Notes: generated by a model from the letters alone, not told the origin. 52,291 bases of DNA from Actinoplanes sandaracinus (GCF_030009775.1 NZ_JASCTH010000031.1:68854-121144), one strand, 5' to 3'; shown: positions 24,030 to 32,049, counted from the stretch's first letter. Made by a program: numbers and translations.

Positions 24030-25433
24030 TCAGATCCCGGGGAGGCCGGCGAGCCCCGCGGCCAGGCCGAGCACGGCGCAGACGCCGAGCACCCGCAGCA
24101 CGGACCAGCCCCGCCAGAAGATCAGGACGGCCGCGACGGCGGCGATGACCAGGGGAGTGGCCCGGGCCGAGGCCAGTTCGGGCAGCGTCAGGCGCAGCGG
24201 CCCGGCGTCGACGTCCCGGACCCGGCTGAACAGGGTGTGGACGGCGAAGTAGAGACCGAGGTTCGCGATGACGCCGACGACGGCGGCGGTGATGCCGGTC
24301 AGCGCCGCCGACAGCGACCGGTTGCCGCGCAGCCGTTCCACGTAGGGCGCGCCGAGCAGGATGAACAGGAAGCACGGCACGAACGTCACCCAGGTCGTCA
24401 GCAGCGACGCCACCACACCGGCCACCCACGGATCCAGGCTGCCGGGGTTGCTGTAGGCCCCGAGGAACGCCACGAACTGCACCACCATGATCAGCGGACC
24501 GGGGGTGCTCTCGGCGAGCGCGAGACCACGGACCATGTCACCGGCCGACAGCCAGGCGTAGTGCTCGACGGCGCGCTGGGCGACGAACGCGAGCACCGCG
24601 TAGGCGCCGCCGAACGTGACCACCGCGGTGCCGGAGAAGAACAGCCCCTGCTGGGTGTAGACGCTGTTCGTCCCGGTGAACACCGCGAACAACGCGACCG
24701 GGATCAACCAGGCGGCCAGCCCGACGCCGAGGATGGTGGCGGTGCGGCGCCCGGACGGCCGCTCGTGGTGCAGGGTGTCGTCGGAGATCAGCGGCTCCGG
24801 GCCGTCCTTCGCCGCGCCGTGCCCGCCGGAGGACTCCACCAGGGCGGGACGCCACCGGTGCAGGGCCCACCCGGCCAGCGCCGCGGCGGCGACCACGATG
24901 GGGAACGGCACCGCGAACGCGGCGAGAGCGAGGAAGGCGATCACGGCGAAGGCGACCAGGGTGCGGTTGTTCAGCGCCCGGCCGGCGACCCGCCACACCG
25001 CCTGCGCGACGATCGCCACCACGGCCGGCGCGAGGCCGGCGAACAACGCGGCCACCACCCGGGTATCGCCGAAACCGACGTAGACCGCCGAGAGCGCGAG
25101 CAGGGCGACCACCCCGGGCAGGACGAACAGGGTGCCGGCGACCAAGCCGCCGCGGATGCCGTTGAGCAGCCAGCCGACGTAGATGGCCAGCTGCTGGGCC
25201 TCCGGGCCGGGCAGCAGCATGCAGTAGTTCAGAGCGTGCAGGAACCGCTTCTGGCCGATCCAGCGGCGTTCGTCGACGAGGTGGCGCTGCATGACGGCGA
25301 TCTGCCCGGCCGGGCCGCCGAAGGTCTGCAGCGAGATGCTGAACCAGGCGCGTACGGCCCGGCCGAACGGGACGACGTCACCCGCCGGCACGGCAGACGG
25401 AAGCGCGGTGCCGCCGGGTTCGGTGGTGGTCAC
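24030..25433 (-). CDS. chrA: Chromate efflux transporter ChrA, two-domain form
   Basis: This 467-aa membrane protein of the CHR family expels chromate from the cytoplasm. It has the two homologous halves of the long form: FGGPAGQIAVMQ and NYCMLLPGPEAQQLA in the first, FGGAYAVLAFVAQ and LAESTPGPLIMVVQF in the second, each followed by several membrane spans. The GTG at 25433 has AGGAG about 9 nt upstream. It lies 21 nt after chrB-C on the same strand and is the last gene of the chromate operon. Confidence 0.95.
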   Translation of the reverse strand: MTTTEPGGTALPSAVPAGDVVPFGRAVRAWFSISLQTFGGPAGQIAVMQRHLVDERRWIGQKRFLHALNYCMLLPGPEAQQLAIYVGWLLNGIRGGLVAGTLFVLPGVVALLALSAVYVGFGDTRVVAALFAGLAPAVVAIVAQAVWRVAGRALNNRTLVAFAVIAFLALAAFAVPFPIVVAAAALAGWALHRWRPALVESSGGHGAAKDGPEPLISDDTLHHERPSGRRTATILGVGLAAWLIPVALFAVFTGTNSVYTQQGLFFSGTAVVTFGGAYAVLAFVAQRAVEHYAWLSAGDMVRGLALAESTPGPLIMVVQFVAFLGAYSNPGSLDPWVAGVVASLLTTWVTFVPCFLFILLGAPYVERLRGNRSLSAALTGITAAVVGVIANLGLYFAVHTLFSRVRDVDAGPLRLTLPELASARATPLVIAAVAAVLIFWRGWSVLRVLGVCAVLGLAAGLAGLPGI

Positions 25434-25454
25434 GGTGTGTGTCTCCTGGTGGGT

Positions 25455-25886
25455 TCAGCCCGGGGTGCGGTTCAGCAGCACGGCGCGTCGCTGGTATTCG
25501 TACAGGCCGTCGAAGAGTGGCCCGGTCAGCGCCAGAACCTCCTCGTCGTCGCGGATCATCGACAGGCCACGGAGGATCACGTCGAGGCCGGGGCCTTCCG
25601 GGGCGTCGTAGCGTTCGTCGGCCAGGTCGGCCTCGTGCACGATCTCGGCGATCTTCCACAGCACCGGATCGTGCAGCTCGTAGCGGCGCAGGATCGTCTC
25701 GAACGAACAGTCACCTCGGTGGTGTCCGAGCTCGACCCCGCGCATGTCGAAGGCGGTGGCGTCGCCGGGCACCGCCGTGCGGTCATCGACGAAGAGGAAC
25801 TCCGCGTCGGGGTCGATGTGCCGGCGGATCAGCCAGGCGCAGGCCGCCCGGTCGATGTGCACGCCGGCGCGGGTCGCCCACCTCAC
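25455..25886 (-). CDS. chrB: Chromate resistance protein ChrB, C-terminal domain
   Basis: This 143-aa protein matches the C-terminal (Chrome_Resist) domain of ChrB. It begins WATRAGVHIDRAACAWLIRRHIDPDAEFLFVDD and carries GHHRGDCSFETILRRY, which holds His and Cys residues that may sense chromate. In many proteobacteria this domain is fused to the next gene's product; here it is separate, as in several actinobacteria. The GTG start overlaps the stop of the N-terminal gene (GTGA), giving translational coupling. With its partner it is expected to sense chromate and help control the operon. Confidence 0.9.
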   Translation of the reverse strand: MRWATRAGVHIDRAACAWLIRRHIDPDAEFLFVDDRTAVPGDATAFDMRGVELGHHRGDCSFETILRRYELHDPVLWKIAEIVHEADLADERYDAPEGPGLDVILRGLSMIRDDEEVLALTGPLFDGLYEYQRRAVLLNRTPG

Positions 25887-26395
25887 GCCCGCTCCTTCTC
25901 GGTCACGGGCCGCCCGGCCTCGGGCCGCCCGGCCTGCGCGGCGAGGTCCTGCACCGCGAGCCGGGCGGAATCCCGCTCGGCCGGCGGGAAGTAGTCACGG
26001 TCGGCGATGCGGCGCAACTCGCCGCGGAGCCGGCGCACGGCGCGGACGCGCTCGGCCTCGTCACCGGCGGCGGCGCGGGCTTCGCCGATGACCGCGCGGT
26101 ACTCGGCGGCGCGGGCCGCCCGCATCGCCGCGACGACGGCCCGCTCCTGCTCGACGCTGCCGGGCTCGGCGATCCACAGCGTGGCGGCGCCGCCGTGCTC
26201 GACCACCTCCTCGGCCACCCAGTCGAGCTGTTCCCGGGTCCGCTCGTCGGCGGGCAGCGCGATCAGCCCGTCGCCGAGCCGTGCCACACCGAGGCGTTCC
26301 AGCTTGCGCCACACCGCGATCCGCGGCTGCGACGGCTCTCTCGGGATCCGGTACGACAGCAGAACCCACCGCCCGCCCGTCTCGACACGCTCCAC
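25883..26395 (-). CDS. ChrB N-terminal domain protein
   Basis: This protein of about 170 aa matches the N-terminal domain of ChrB: RWVLLSYRIPREPSQPRIAVWRKLERLG, then a helical region with many Arg and Glu, ending in the Pro/Glu-rich tail that would link to the C-terminal domain in the fused form. ChrB acts as a chromate-responsive regulator of chrA. The start is GTG at 26395 or 26401. The first lies 6 nt after a possible -10 box (TACAGT, 26407-26402), which fits a leaderless transcript. It leads the operon chrB-N, chrB-C, chrA. Confidence 0.85.
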   Translation of the reverse strand: MERVETGGRWVLLSYRIPREPSQPRIAVWRKLERLGVARLGDGLIALPADERTREQLDWVAEEVVEHGGAATLWIAEPGSVEQERAVVAAMRAARAAEYRAVIGEARAAAGDEAERVRAVRRLRGELRRIADRDYFPPAERDSARLAVQDLAAQAGRPEAGRPVTEKERA

Positions 26396-26404
26396 CGCCA
26401 CACT

Positions 26405-26418
26405 GTAACCACGGTTAC
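26405..26418. promoter_or_regulatory. Palindromic operator at chromate operon start
   Basis: GTAACC-AC-GGTTAC is a perfect 6-bp inverted repeat with a 2-nt centre, just upstream of the chrB-N start. It overlaps a possible -10 box read on the minus strand. It lies in the 79-bp gap shared with a divergent gene of unknown function, so it could control both. ChrB itself is the obvious candidate binder (inference). Confidence 0.55.
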
Positions 26419-26480
26419 CGAGGCGGGGAAGTCCGCAGCGCCGGCCCCATCGAACTCGTGGTGATGCCGCGAGGTTCACT

Positions 26481-27149
26481 GTGGCGATGACGGTTCACGA
26501 CGTGGCGGCCGCTCTCCCCGGCATCGCGGTGCTTCGCGAGCGGTGCCGGGCGCTGGCGATGCTGGAGGCGATCATCAACAGGGAGCCGGAGTCGCGGCGC
26601 TACTCGTTCGATGCGCGCTGGGCGCCGGGCACGCAGCTGGCGTCGATGCGCAACGGAGGCGGCGACGACTGGTCGATCGTCTTCTCGCCGGACGGCTGCT
26701 TCGTCCGGGGCTTCGACCACGAGTCGCCGATGAGCCCGGTCCAGAACGATGACGAGCTGTGGCCGGGGCTGGTCGACACGGTGCCGGAGGTCTTCGCCGA
26801 CTACGTCGCCGAGCCGGCGTTCAGCTTCGACGGCACGTTCAAGGCGACGGTGTGCCTGTGGCGGCGGCACGGCGATGACCGGTGGCACGCCGGCGGGCCG
26901 GCCTTTCCCGACGGTGACGATCCGGACGGCGCCGACTGGCTGTTCCAGTTTCTGGTGGACGGCACCCCGGCGGCCTACCGGTGCGGCGCCGAGGCCCACT
27001 ACGGGACCACCCTGGACCTGGAGGCGATCGGTGAGGTCTTCGCCGGGCGCCCGCTGACCGGCGAACTGGTACGCCGCCTGGACGCCGGTCTGCCGATGAC
27101 CGGCCTCGCCGGCGATCTCGCCCGGATCGGCTACCCGTCCGAGCCCTGA
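26481..27149 (+). CDS. Conserved-looking protein of unknown function
   Basis: This 222-aa soluble protein is one I do not recognise. It is acidic, with many aromatic residues (WSIVFSPDGCFVRGFDHES; DELWPGLVDTVPEVFADYV; WLFQFLVDGTPAAYR), and has no signal peptide, membrane span or catalytic motif. The pattern looks like an alpha/beta protein of the kind often called hypothetical beside stress genes. GTG at 26481 has GAGG 6 nt upstream and is preferred to the ATG at 26487. It is divergent from the chromate operon and shares the gap that carries the GTAACC palindrome. Confidence 0.7.
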   Translation: MAMTVHDVAAALPGIAVLRERCRALAMLEAIINREPESRRYSFDARWAPGTQLASMRNGGGDDWSIVFSPDGCFVRGFDHESPMSPVQNDDELWPGLVDTVPEVFADYVAEPAFSFDGTFKATVCLWRRHGDDRWHAGGPAFPDGDDPDGADWLFQFLVDGTPAAYRCGAEAHYGTTLDLEAIGEVFAGRPLTGELVRRLDAGLPMTGLAGDLARIGYPSEP

Positions 27150-27214
27150 CACCGGGCGGCCGCCTGACGCGGGGCGGGCTCGCCGGACGCCTGCCGGCCG
27201 CGGGCGATCGGCCC

Positions 27215-28195
27215 TCAACTCGGCGATGACGCCTCGTACCGGGCGGCGATGGCGGTGGCGCGGTCGCGCAGGGCGGTGCGCAGCCACGGCGGCGCCAGGG
27301 CCTCAGCGTTCATGGCGAGCTGCCACAGGGCCCACTCGGCATGGCGCGCGTCCTGGAAGCTCACCTCCAGGCGCAGCCAGCCGTCCGCGCCGGCCTCCTC
27401 GGCGTGCACGGCCAGCGCGGTGCCCACCAGGTCCTCCCGTCGTGCCGGGTTCACCCGCACCAGCACGGTGACCGGGTCGCCGCCGGCCCGGAACCGGGTG
27501 CTGCGTTCCTGCCAGGCCCGGTCCAGATCCACCCGGTCCGGTCGCTGTGCCGGCTCGTCGAGTTCCTCGGCGGCCACGATGCGCGACAGCCGGTACGTGC
27601 GGTCCGCGCCGGACCTCGTGGCCAGCAGATAGCCCTGTTCCCGCACGGTGACCAGGCCGATCGGGTCCACGGTGCGCCACCGCGGGGCCTGGCCCACGGC
27701 CGCGTAGTGGATGCGCACCTTGTGCCCGGCGAACACCGCGCGCCGGACCTCGGCCACGATGCCGTCGGGAACCTCGTCGGCGGTCAGCCGCCGCGACAGC
27801 AGGTCGGTCTCCGGGTCGATGAGCAGCCGCCCGACCGCTCCGGCCGCGGTGTCCCGCTGGCTCTCCGGCAGCGCGTCGACCACCTTGAGCATGGCCGAAG
27901 CCAGCGCCGAGCCGAGACCGAACGCCTGCGCGCCGCGCCGCGACCCGGCGACCAGCAGGGCGAGCGCCTCGTCGTGGTTCAGTCCGGTGAGCTCGGTCTG
28001 GAAACCGGGCAGCAACGCGAAACCGCCGTGCCGGCCGCGTTCGGCGTAGACCGGGACGCCGGCCGCGGACAGCGCCTCGATGTCACGCAGCACGGTGCGG
28101 GTGGACACCTCCAGCTCGCGGGCCAGGGTGGCGGCGGACAGCCGACCACGCTGGCGCAGCAGCAGCACCAGTGAGACCAACCGGTCGGCTCGCAT
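27215..28195 (-). CDS. HTH and WYL domain transcriptional regulator (YafY-like)
   Basis: This 326-aa regulator has an N-terminal winged helix (RLVSLVLLLRQRGRLSAATLARELEVSTRTVLRDIEALSA, residues about 5-45) and a WYL domain (about 140-210; KVRIHYAAVG, VDPIGLVTVREQGYLLATR), followed by the C-terminal WCX extension. WYL domains bind small ligands or nucleic acids and control HTH activity. It is divergent from a RidA-family gene, which is its most likely target. A clear palindrome (28219-28237) lies 24-42 bp upstream of its ATG. Confidence 0.92.
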   Translation of the reverse strand: MRADRLVSLVLLLRQRGRLSAATLARELEVSTRTVLRDIEALSAAGVPVYAERGRHGGFALLPGFQTELTGLNHDEALALLVAGSRRGAQAFGLGSALASAMLKVVDALPESQRDTAAGAVGRLLIDPETDLLSRRLTADEVPDGIVAEVRRAVFAGHKVRIHYAAVGQAPRWRTVDPIGLVTVREQGYLLATRSGADRTYRLSRIVAAEELDEPAQRPDRVDLDRAWQERSTRFRAGGDPVTVLVRVNPARREDLVGTALAVHAEEAGADGWLRLEVSFQDARHAEWALWQLAMNAEALAPPWLRTALRDRATAIAARYEASSPS

Positions 28196-28218
28196 GCGAC
28201 GAGATTATGCCCGGAATA

Positions 28219-28237
28219 CACGACACAGGATGTCGTG
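28219..28237. promoter_or_regulatory. 19-bp palindrome between WYL regulator and ridA-like gene
   Basis: CACGACA-CAGGA-TGTCGTG has perfect 7-bp arms and a 5-nt centre. It lies in the 113-bp divergent gap, close to the regulator start. The spacing suits a dimeric winged-helix protein, so it is probably the WYL regulator's own operator controlling both directions. Confidence 0.6.
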
Positions 28238-28308
28238 ATTGCCTGCCAGGCTCACCAGCACGTGGGTTCGAGTCCTAGCTGCCCACACTCTCGACGAACG
28301 GATCTGAG

Positions 28309-28710
28309 ATGACAATGGATCGATCGGCCGTCAACCCGTGGACCTGGTCGGCGGCGCTGGGGTACAACCAGGGTGAGGTCGTCTCCGGGCACACCCGGAC
28401 CCTGTACTGCGCCGGGCAGACCGCGATGAGCGCCGACGGCAAGCCCCAGCACGCCGGTGACATGGCGGCGCAGGTGGCGTTGAGCCTCGACAACCTGGAG
28501 GCGGTTCTCGGCGAGGCGGGCATGTCCCTCGCCGACCTCGTCCGGCTCACCGTCTACACGACCGACGTCGACCGGATCTTCGAGCACTACGGCGTGCTGG
28601 CGTCGCGGCTGGGCGCCGCCGGAGCGGCGCCGGCCACCACGATGCTCGGGGTGACACGGCTGGCGATCCCGGACCTGATGGTCGAACTCGAGGGGACCGC
28701 CGTCGCGTGA
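28309..28710 (+). CDS. RidA/YjgF/YER057c/UK114 family protein
   Basis: This 133-aa protein belongs to the RidA family, small trimeric enzymes that hydrolyse reactive enamines and imines formed by PLP enzymes. Visible motifs are YCAGQTAMSADGKPQHAG, LVRLTVYTTDVD and GVTRLAIPDLMVELEGTAVA. The arginine in TRLAIPDLMVELE matches the catalytic arginine of true RidA proteins. The ATG at 28309 begins MTMDRSAVNPWTW. It is divergent from the WYL regulator and is followed by a hairpin terminator. The substrate may differ from classic RidA. Confidence 0.88.
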   Translation: MTMDRSAVNPWTWSAALGYNQGEVVSGHTRTLYCAGQTAMSADGKPQHAGDMAAQVALSLDNLEAVLGEAGMSLADLVRLTVYTTDVDRIFEHYGVLASRLGAAGAAPATTMLGVTRLAIPDLMVELEGTAVA

Positions 28711-28761
28711 CGTCACCTCGCCGGCTCCGGCAGGGCCCGCCGGGCCGCTGATCGATCTCGG

Positions 28762-28801
28762 CCACCGCCACCGGAGTTTCCCGCGATCCGGGTGGCGGTG
28801 G
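28762..28801 (+). terminator. Hairpin downstream of ridA-like gene
   Basis: CCACCGCCACC and GGTGGCGGTGG form a perfect 11-bp stem whose base-pairing can continue inward with GGA/TCC around a bulge. It starts about 50 nt after the RidA-family stop. It has no T-tract but fits a GC-type actinobacterial terminator. Confidence 0.5.
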
Positions 28802-28859
28802 TCGCCGGATTCTGTGCTACGGTTGCCCGGTTGCAGTTTTGATTTCCGTAGACGTTTTC

Positions 28860-28963
28860 GGCGCCTGATGGGTTATCTGAAACCCACCTGGCGCTTTTTC
28901 GTTTGGCGTGTCGGTTCCGACACAGGTGATCAACGCAGCGGCGTGCGAGGCCGCACAGTGCGG
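28860..28963 (+). promoter_or_regulatory. Structured leader of cold-shock gene with three hairpins
   Basis: Three stems follow one another before the cold-shock gene. First is a terminator-like stem (GCGCC 28861-28865 and TGGGTT 28869-28874 with AACCCA and GGCGC) followed by TTTTT at 28895-28899. Second is GTGTCGG-TT-CCGACAC at 28908-28923. Third is CCGCA-CAG-TGCGG at 28951-28963. If transcription starts upstream of 28860, the first is a candidate attenuator and the set a possible temperature-sensing 5' UTR, as for cspA genes. If it starts after 28900, the first is simply a terminator. I cannot place the promoter. Confidence 0.5.
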
Positions 28964-28988
28964 TTTCAACAGCCTGCGAGGAGCAGAC

Positions 28989-29192
28989 ATGACTACAGGT
29001 ACCGTGAAGTGGTTCAACGCCGACAAGGGCTTCGGTTTCATCAGCCAGGACGACGGCGGCGCTGACGTCTTCGCCCACTTCTCGGCGATCTCGGCGAGCG
29101 GTTTCCGCAGCCTCGAGGAGAACCAGCGCGTGGAGTTCGACGTCACCCAGGGCCAGAAGGGCCTGCAGGCGGAGAACATCCGCCCGCTCTGA
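28989..29192 (+). CDS. Cold-shock protein, CspA family
   Basis: This 67-aa protein is a single cold-shock domain that binds single-stranded RNA or DNA and melts secondary structure. RNP1 is KGFGFI and RNP2 is DVFAHF; it begins TGTVKWFNADKGFGFISQDD. It has the normal length and start, with GAGGAG at 28978-28983 before the ATG. Its leader has three hairpins, and a 14-bp terminator follows it. Several csp copies are usual in actinomycetes, so the name of this copy is not assigned. Confidence 0.96.
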   Translation: MTTGTVKWFNADKGFGFISQDDGGADVFAHFSAISASGFRSLEENQRVEFDVTQGQKGLQAENIRPL

Positions 29193-29202
29193 TCCACACT
29201 TG

Positions 29203-29240
29203 CGAACGGCGGCCCGGCTGGTACAGCGGGCCGCCGTTCG
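29203..29240. terminator. 14-bp hairpin between convergent csp and GGDEF genes
   Basis: CGAACGGCGGCCCG and CGGGCCGCCGTTCG form a perfect 14-bp stem with a 10-nt loop. It begins 10 nt after the cold-shock stop and ends about 33 nt before the end of the convergent GGDEF gene, so it can serve both. Confidence 0.75.
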
Positions 29241-29273
29241 GCGTTTCACACGGGCCCGGCCGGGCCGGGCCGG

Positions 29274-30776
29274 CTACCTGTCGGCCGTAGCGGCCCGGCG
29301 AGCCGCGCGGCGGTGCTGCTTGACCGCGTACATGGCGGCGTCCGCGCCGCTCAGCAGCAGCGAAGGGTCATAGCCCCGGTCCGCGGCCAGGCCCAGGCCG
29401 ATGCTGCAGCCCGCGACGACCTCGACCTCGCCGGTGGGCAGGCGGAGCTGGTAAGGCACGCTGACGGCCCGCTCGATGCGTTCGGCCAGCAGTTCGGCCT
29501 GTTCCGCGGTGAGGTCGGCGCAGGCGACCACGAACTCGTCGCCGCCGAGACGGGCCGCCAGGGCGGACAGGCCGGCGGCGTCGGTCAGCCGCTGAGCGGC
29601 GGTGACCAGCAACTGGTCGCCGGCGTCGTGGCCGTAGGTGTCGTTGACCGCCTTGAACCCGTCCATGTCGATGAAGAGCACCGCGACGTCGGTGCCGAGG
29701 TGCCGGCACCGGTTCAGGGTGGCCGCCAGCGACTCCAGGAAGAACGCGCGGTTGGGCATCCCGGTGAGCACGTCGGTCTCCGCCTGCATCCGGATGCGCC
29801 GGAAGAGCAGCGCCTTCTCCAGCACCAGGCCGCCGACGTCGACCAGGTGTTCGAGGAAGGTGCGCGCGTCGGTGCCCGGCGCCGGCCCGCCGGTGATCAG
29901 CAGCCGCCCGGCGCTCGGGTCCTGCGCGCCCAGGCTCATCGACAGCACGCCGGGCAGGGCCGGCAGCCGGTCGGCGGTGATGTTCCGCGGCCATTCCGCC
30001 CCGCCGGCGGCGGCCAGTTCCTCGCCGTGGGCGTTGTTGAGGTAGACGGCGGCGCCGGCCACCGGCACGTGCTCGATCAGCGTCTCGACGATGTTGCGGG
30101 CCGCGGTGGCCACGTCGACCATGCCGGCCAGGCCGGCGGTCACCGTGTTGAGCCGCTGCAGCCGGTGCAGCTGCTCCTGGCTCCGCCGGTACAGACGGCC
30201 GTTGTCGATCGCCAGCGAGATCCGGCTGACGACCCCGATCAGTTCCTGGACGTCGGCCGTGTCGAAGGGACGGTCCTCCCGTCGCGCCAGCAGCAGATAG
30301 CCGAGGTGCTCGTCCCGGACGGTCAGCAGGCCCCAGGCGAGGTGCCGCGGCTCGGTGACCACCAGCCAGTCGGGGGCGGCGTTCTCCTCGACCGGAGCGG
30401 CGGCTACCGGGAACACCGAGGTGAGCCGCTGTGCCGCGGCCGGCCGATCGACCGCGCCCGGCGGCAGGTGGCGCCCCGCGATGCCCCACTGCGCCGCGAG
30501 AAGCAGCCCGTCGTCGCCGTCCTCCGGCGGGGTGAGCACCGCCGCGACGTCGGCGTCGAAGAGTTCGGCGACCTCGCACACCGCGCAGTCCAGCACGTCG
30601 GCGACCTCGGTGACCTTGCCGAGAGCGATGACGAGCTGCGCCAGCCGGGTCGCCCGGGCCAGCGCGCGGGCCGAGACCGCCCGTGATGTGGCCAGCTCGG
30701 CACGGAGCCGGCGGATCTCGTCGTCGGGACGTGCCGCATCGGTGTTCCCGACGGCGCCGGGAGCCATGTCCACCAT
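29274..30776 (-). CDS. GAF and GGDEF domain protein, probable diguanylate cyclase
   Basis: This 500-aa protein has a short coiled coil (about 15-50), one or two GAF-type sensor domains (about 45-310) and a GGDEF domain from about 330. The active motif is GGDEF at 411-415, with FIDMDGFKAVNDTYGH before it, so it should make cyclic di-GMP from GTP. The R-x-x-D inhibitory site is missing (A at the usual D position), so product inhibition at that site is not expected. The ATG at 30776 lies 1 nt after the FIST gene's stop. This tight coupling suggests that the FIST protein controls the cyclase. Confidence 0.9.
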   Translation of the reverse strand: MVDMAPGAVGNTDAARPDDEIRRLRAELATSRAVSARALARATRLAQLVIALGKVTEVADVLDCAVCEVAELFDADVAAVLTPPEDGDDGLLLAAQWGIAGRHLPPGAVDRPAAAQRLTSVFPVAAAPVEENAAPDWLVVTEPRHLAWGLLTVRDEHLGYLLLARREDRPFDTADVQELIGVVSRISLAIDNGRLYRRSQEQLHRLQRLNTVTAGLAGMVDVATAARNIVETLIEHVPVAGAAVYLNNAHGEELAAAGGAEWPRNITADRLPALPGVLSMSLGAQDPSAGRLLITGGPAPGTDARTFLEHLVDVGGLVLEKALLFRRIRMQAETDVLTGMPNRAFFLESLAATLNRCRHLGTDVAVLFIDMDGFKAVNDTYGHDAGDQLLVTAAQRLTDAAGLSALAARLGGDEFVVACADLTAEQAELLAERIERAVSVPYQLRLPTGEVEVVAGCSIGLGLAADRGYDPSLLLSGADAAMYAVKQHRRAARRAATADR

Positions 30777-30777
30777 G

Positions 30778-31968
30778 TCAGAACGCGAGGACGACGACGG
30801 TGGCGTTGTGGAACCCGGTGGACCCGGTGACGCGGGCGAACTCCCCGTAGGTGAAGAACCCGGCGAAGGGAACGCCGGCCAGTTGGCCGGCGATGGCGGC
30901 CGCCTCGTCCGGCACGCTGTCACCGAGCGGCGCGACCCGGCCGGTGCAGCTGAACACCAGCGCTCCCCGTGGCGGGGCGCTGAGCCGGCCGGCCGCGGTG
31001 GCGGCGGCCAGGCCGGCGGCCTCCACCAGGTCACGCTGGTTACCGGCGAGCACCTGCACCACGGACTGCTCGCTGACGTGACCGAACATCACCAGCGACC
31101 CCTCCTCCGTACGGCCGAGAATGTGCCGTCCGTCGAACGTGCCGGCGGCGTTGGCCAGGCCGAGAGGGTGGTCGTACGTCAGCCGGGCGAAGGTGGGGTT
31201 GGCGCCCTCGTCGGGTTCGGAGACCATGGCGACCGCGCCGCGCTGCGACAGGTACACGTCCACCGCGGGACGTCCGTCGAGTTCGTGGATGATGTTGCGC
31301 TCGGCGCGGGTCACCACCATGGGATCACCGATCGGATGCCAGCCGTGGGCCACACCGATGCCCAGCGGGTACGGCGAGTTGATCCAGACCGCGATCAGGC
31401 CGTTGGACATCACTTTGCCCTCGGCGAACTGGTAGGTGGCGGTCATCGAGACGTCCTCCGCCGCCGCGCCGCCGACCAGAGGCACGGTGGCCCCGGTGAC
31501 CGCGTAGCTGCCGCGCACCACCTCCCGCTGGTCGCCGGCCAGCCCGTCGGAGAGCATCAGCAGCACGGAGTGTTCGCCGTCGCCGCCGGCCCGCTCCCGG
31601 GCCGCCTCGGTGACCTGCTTGGCGGCCCGGCCGAGGTCCCCGCTGACCGAGTCCGCCGCGGCGATCCCGAAGGTGAGGTCCGCCGCCGGCAGATAGGTCG
31701 CCACCGCGCCCCGCGCGACACTCTGCGCCGAGGTGAACCCGGCGTACGCGGTGCAGCCGACCACCTGGGCCGCCCCGGCGGCCTCGGCCGCCGCCTCGAA
31801 GAAGGGGAGCGGCTCGTATTCGATCGTGGAGAACACCATCACCAGGTCCTGCGGCCCGGGCGTACGGCCGGACAGCGCCGCGGTCACGCACTCCCTCGCC
31901 GCGACCGCGGGATCCGTCGCCACGCTGCTCCCGCAGCCCGCACTCGGGCGGTCGTCGTTCGCCATCAT
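30778..31968 (-). CDS. FIST domain sensor protein (NosP-like candidate)
   Basis: This 396-aa soluble protein has the FIST N domain (about 35-220; DLVMVFSTIEYEPLPFFEAA, VVGCTAYAGFTS, LMLSDGLAGDQREVVRGSY) and the FIST C domain (about 225-380; RPAVDVYLSQ, ALVFSCTGR, VPFAGFFTYGEF). FIST proteins bind small ligands. Some, called NosP, bind haem and sense nitric oxide and act on c-di-GMP enzymes. Haem binding cannot be read from the sequence with confidence. The gene is directly upstream of a diguanylate cyclase gene (1-nt gap), which fits such a sensor-output pair. Confidence 0.88.
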   Translation of the reverse strand: MMANDDRPSAGCGSSVATDPAVAARECVTAALSGRTPGPQDLVMVFSTIEYEPLPFFEAAAEAAGAAQVVGCTAYAGFTSAQSVARGAVATYLPAADLTFGIAAADSVSGDLGRAAKQVTEAARERAGGDGEHSVLLMLSDGLAGDQREVVRGSYAVTGATVPLVGGAAAEDVSMTATYQFAEGKVMSNGLIAVWINSPYPLGIGVAHGWHPIGDPMVVTRAERNIIHELDGRPAVDVYLSQRGAVAMVSEPDEGANPTFARLTYDHPLGLANAAGTFDGRHILGRTEEGSLVMFGHVSEQSVVQVLAGNQRDLVEAAGLAAATAAGRLSAPPRGALVFSCTGRVAPLGDSVPDEAAAIAGQLAGVPFAGFFTYGEFARVTGSTGFHNATVVVLAF

Positions 31969-32049
31969 CCCGCGCCCCGTCCTCGTCCCGCTAGCCGGCC
32001 GCCATCCCTGAGACTCCTATCGGCCGGGCCGCGGCTGATTGAACCGGTA

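Noticed and set aside
28251..28285. Complete tRNA gene
   Set aside because: Only a T-arm-like stretch is present. The T stem is imperfect and no 5' acceptor strand, D-arm or anticodon arm can be found upstream.
30776..31034. N-terminal extension of the GAF-GGDEF protein
   Set aside because: The extension is a Pro/Ser/Arg-rich reading of the FIST gene in another frame. The ATG at 30776 directly follows the FIST stop.
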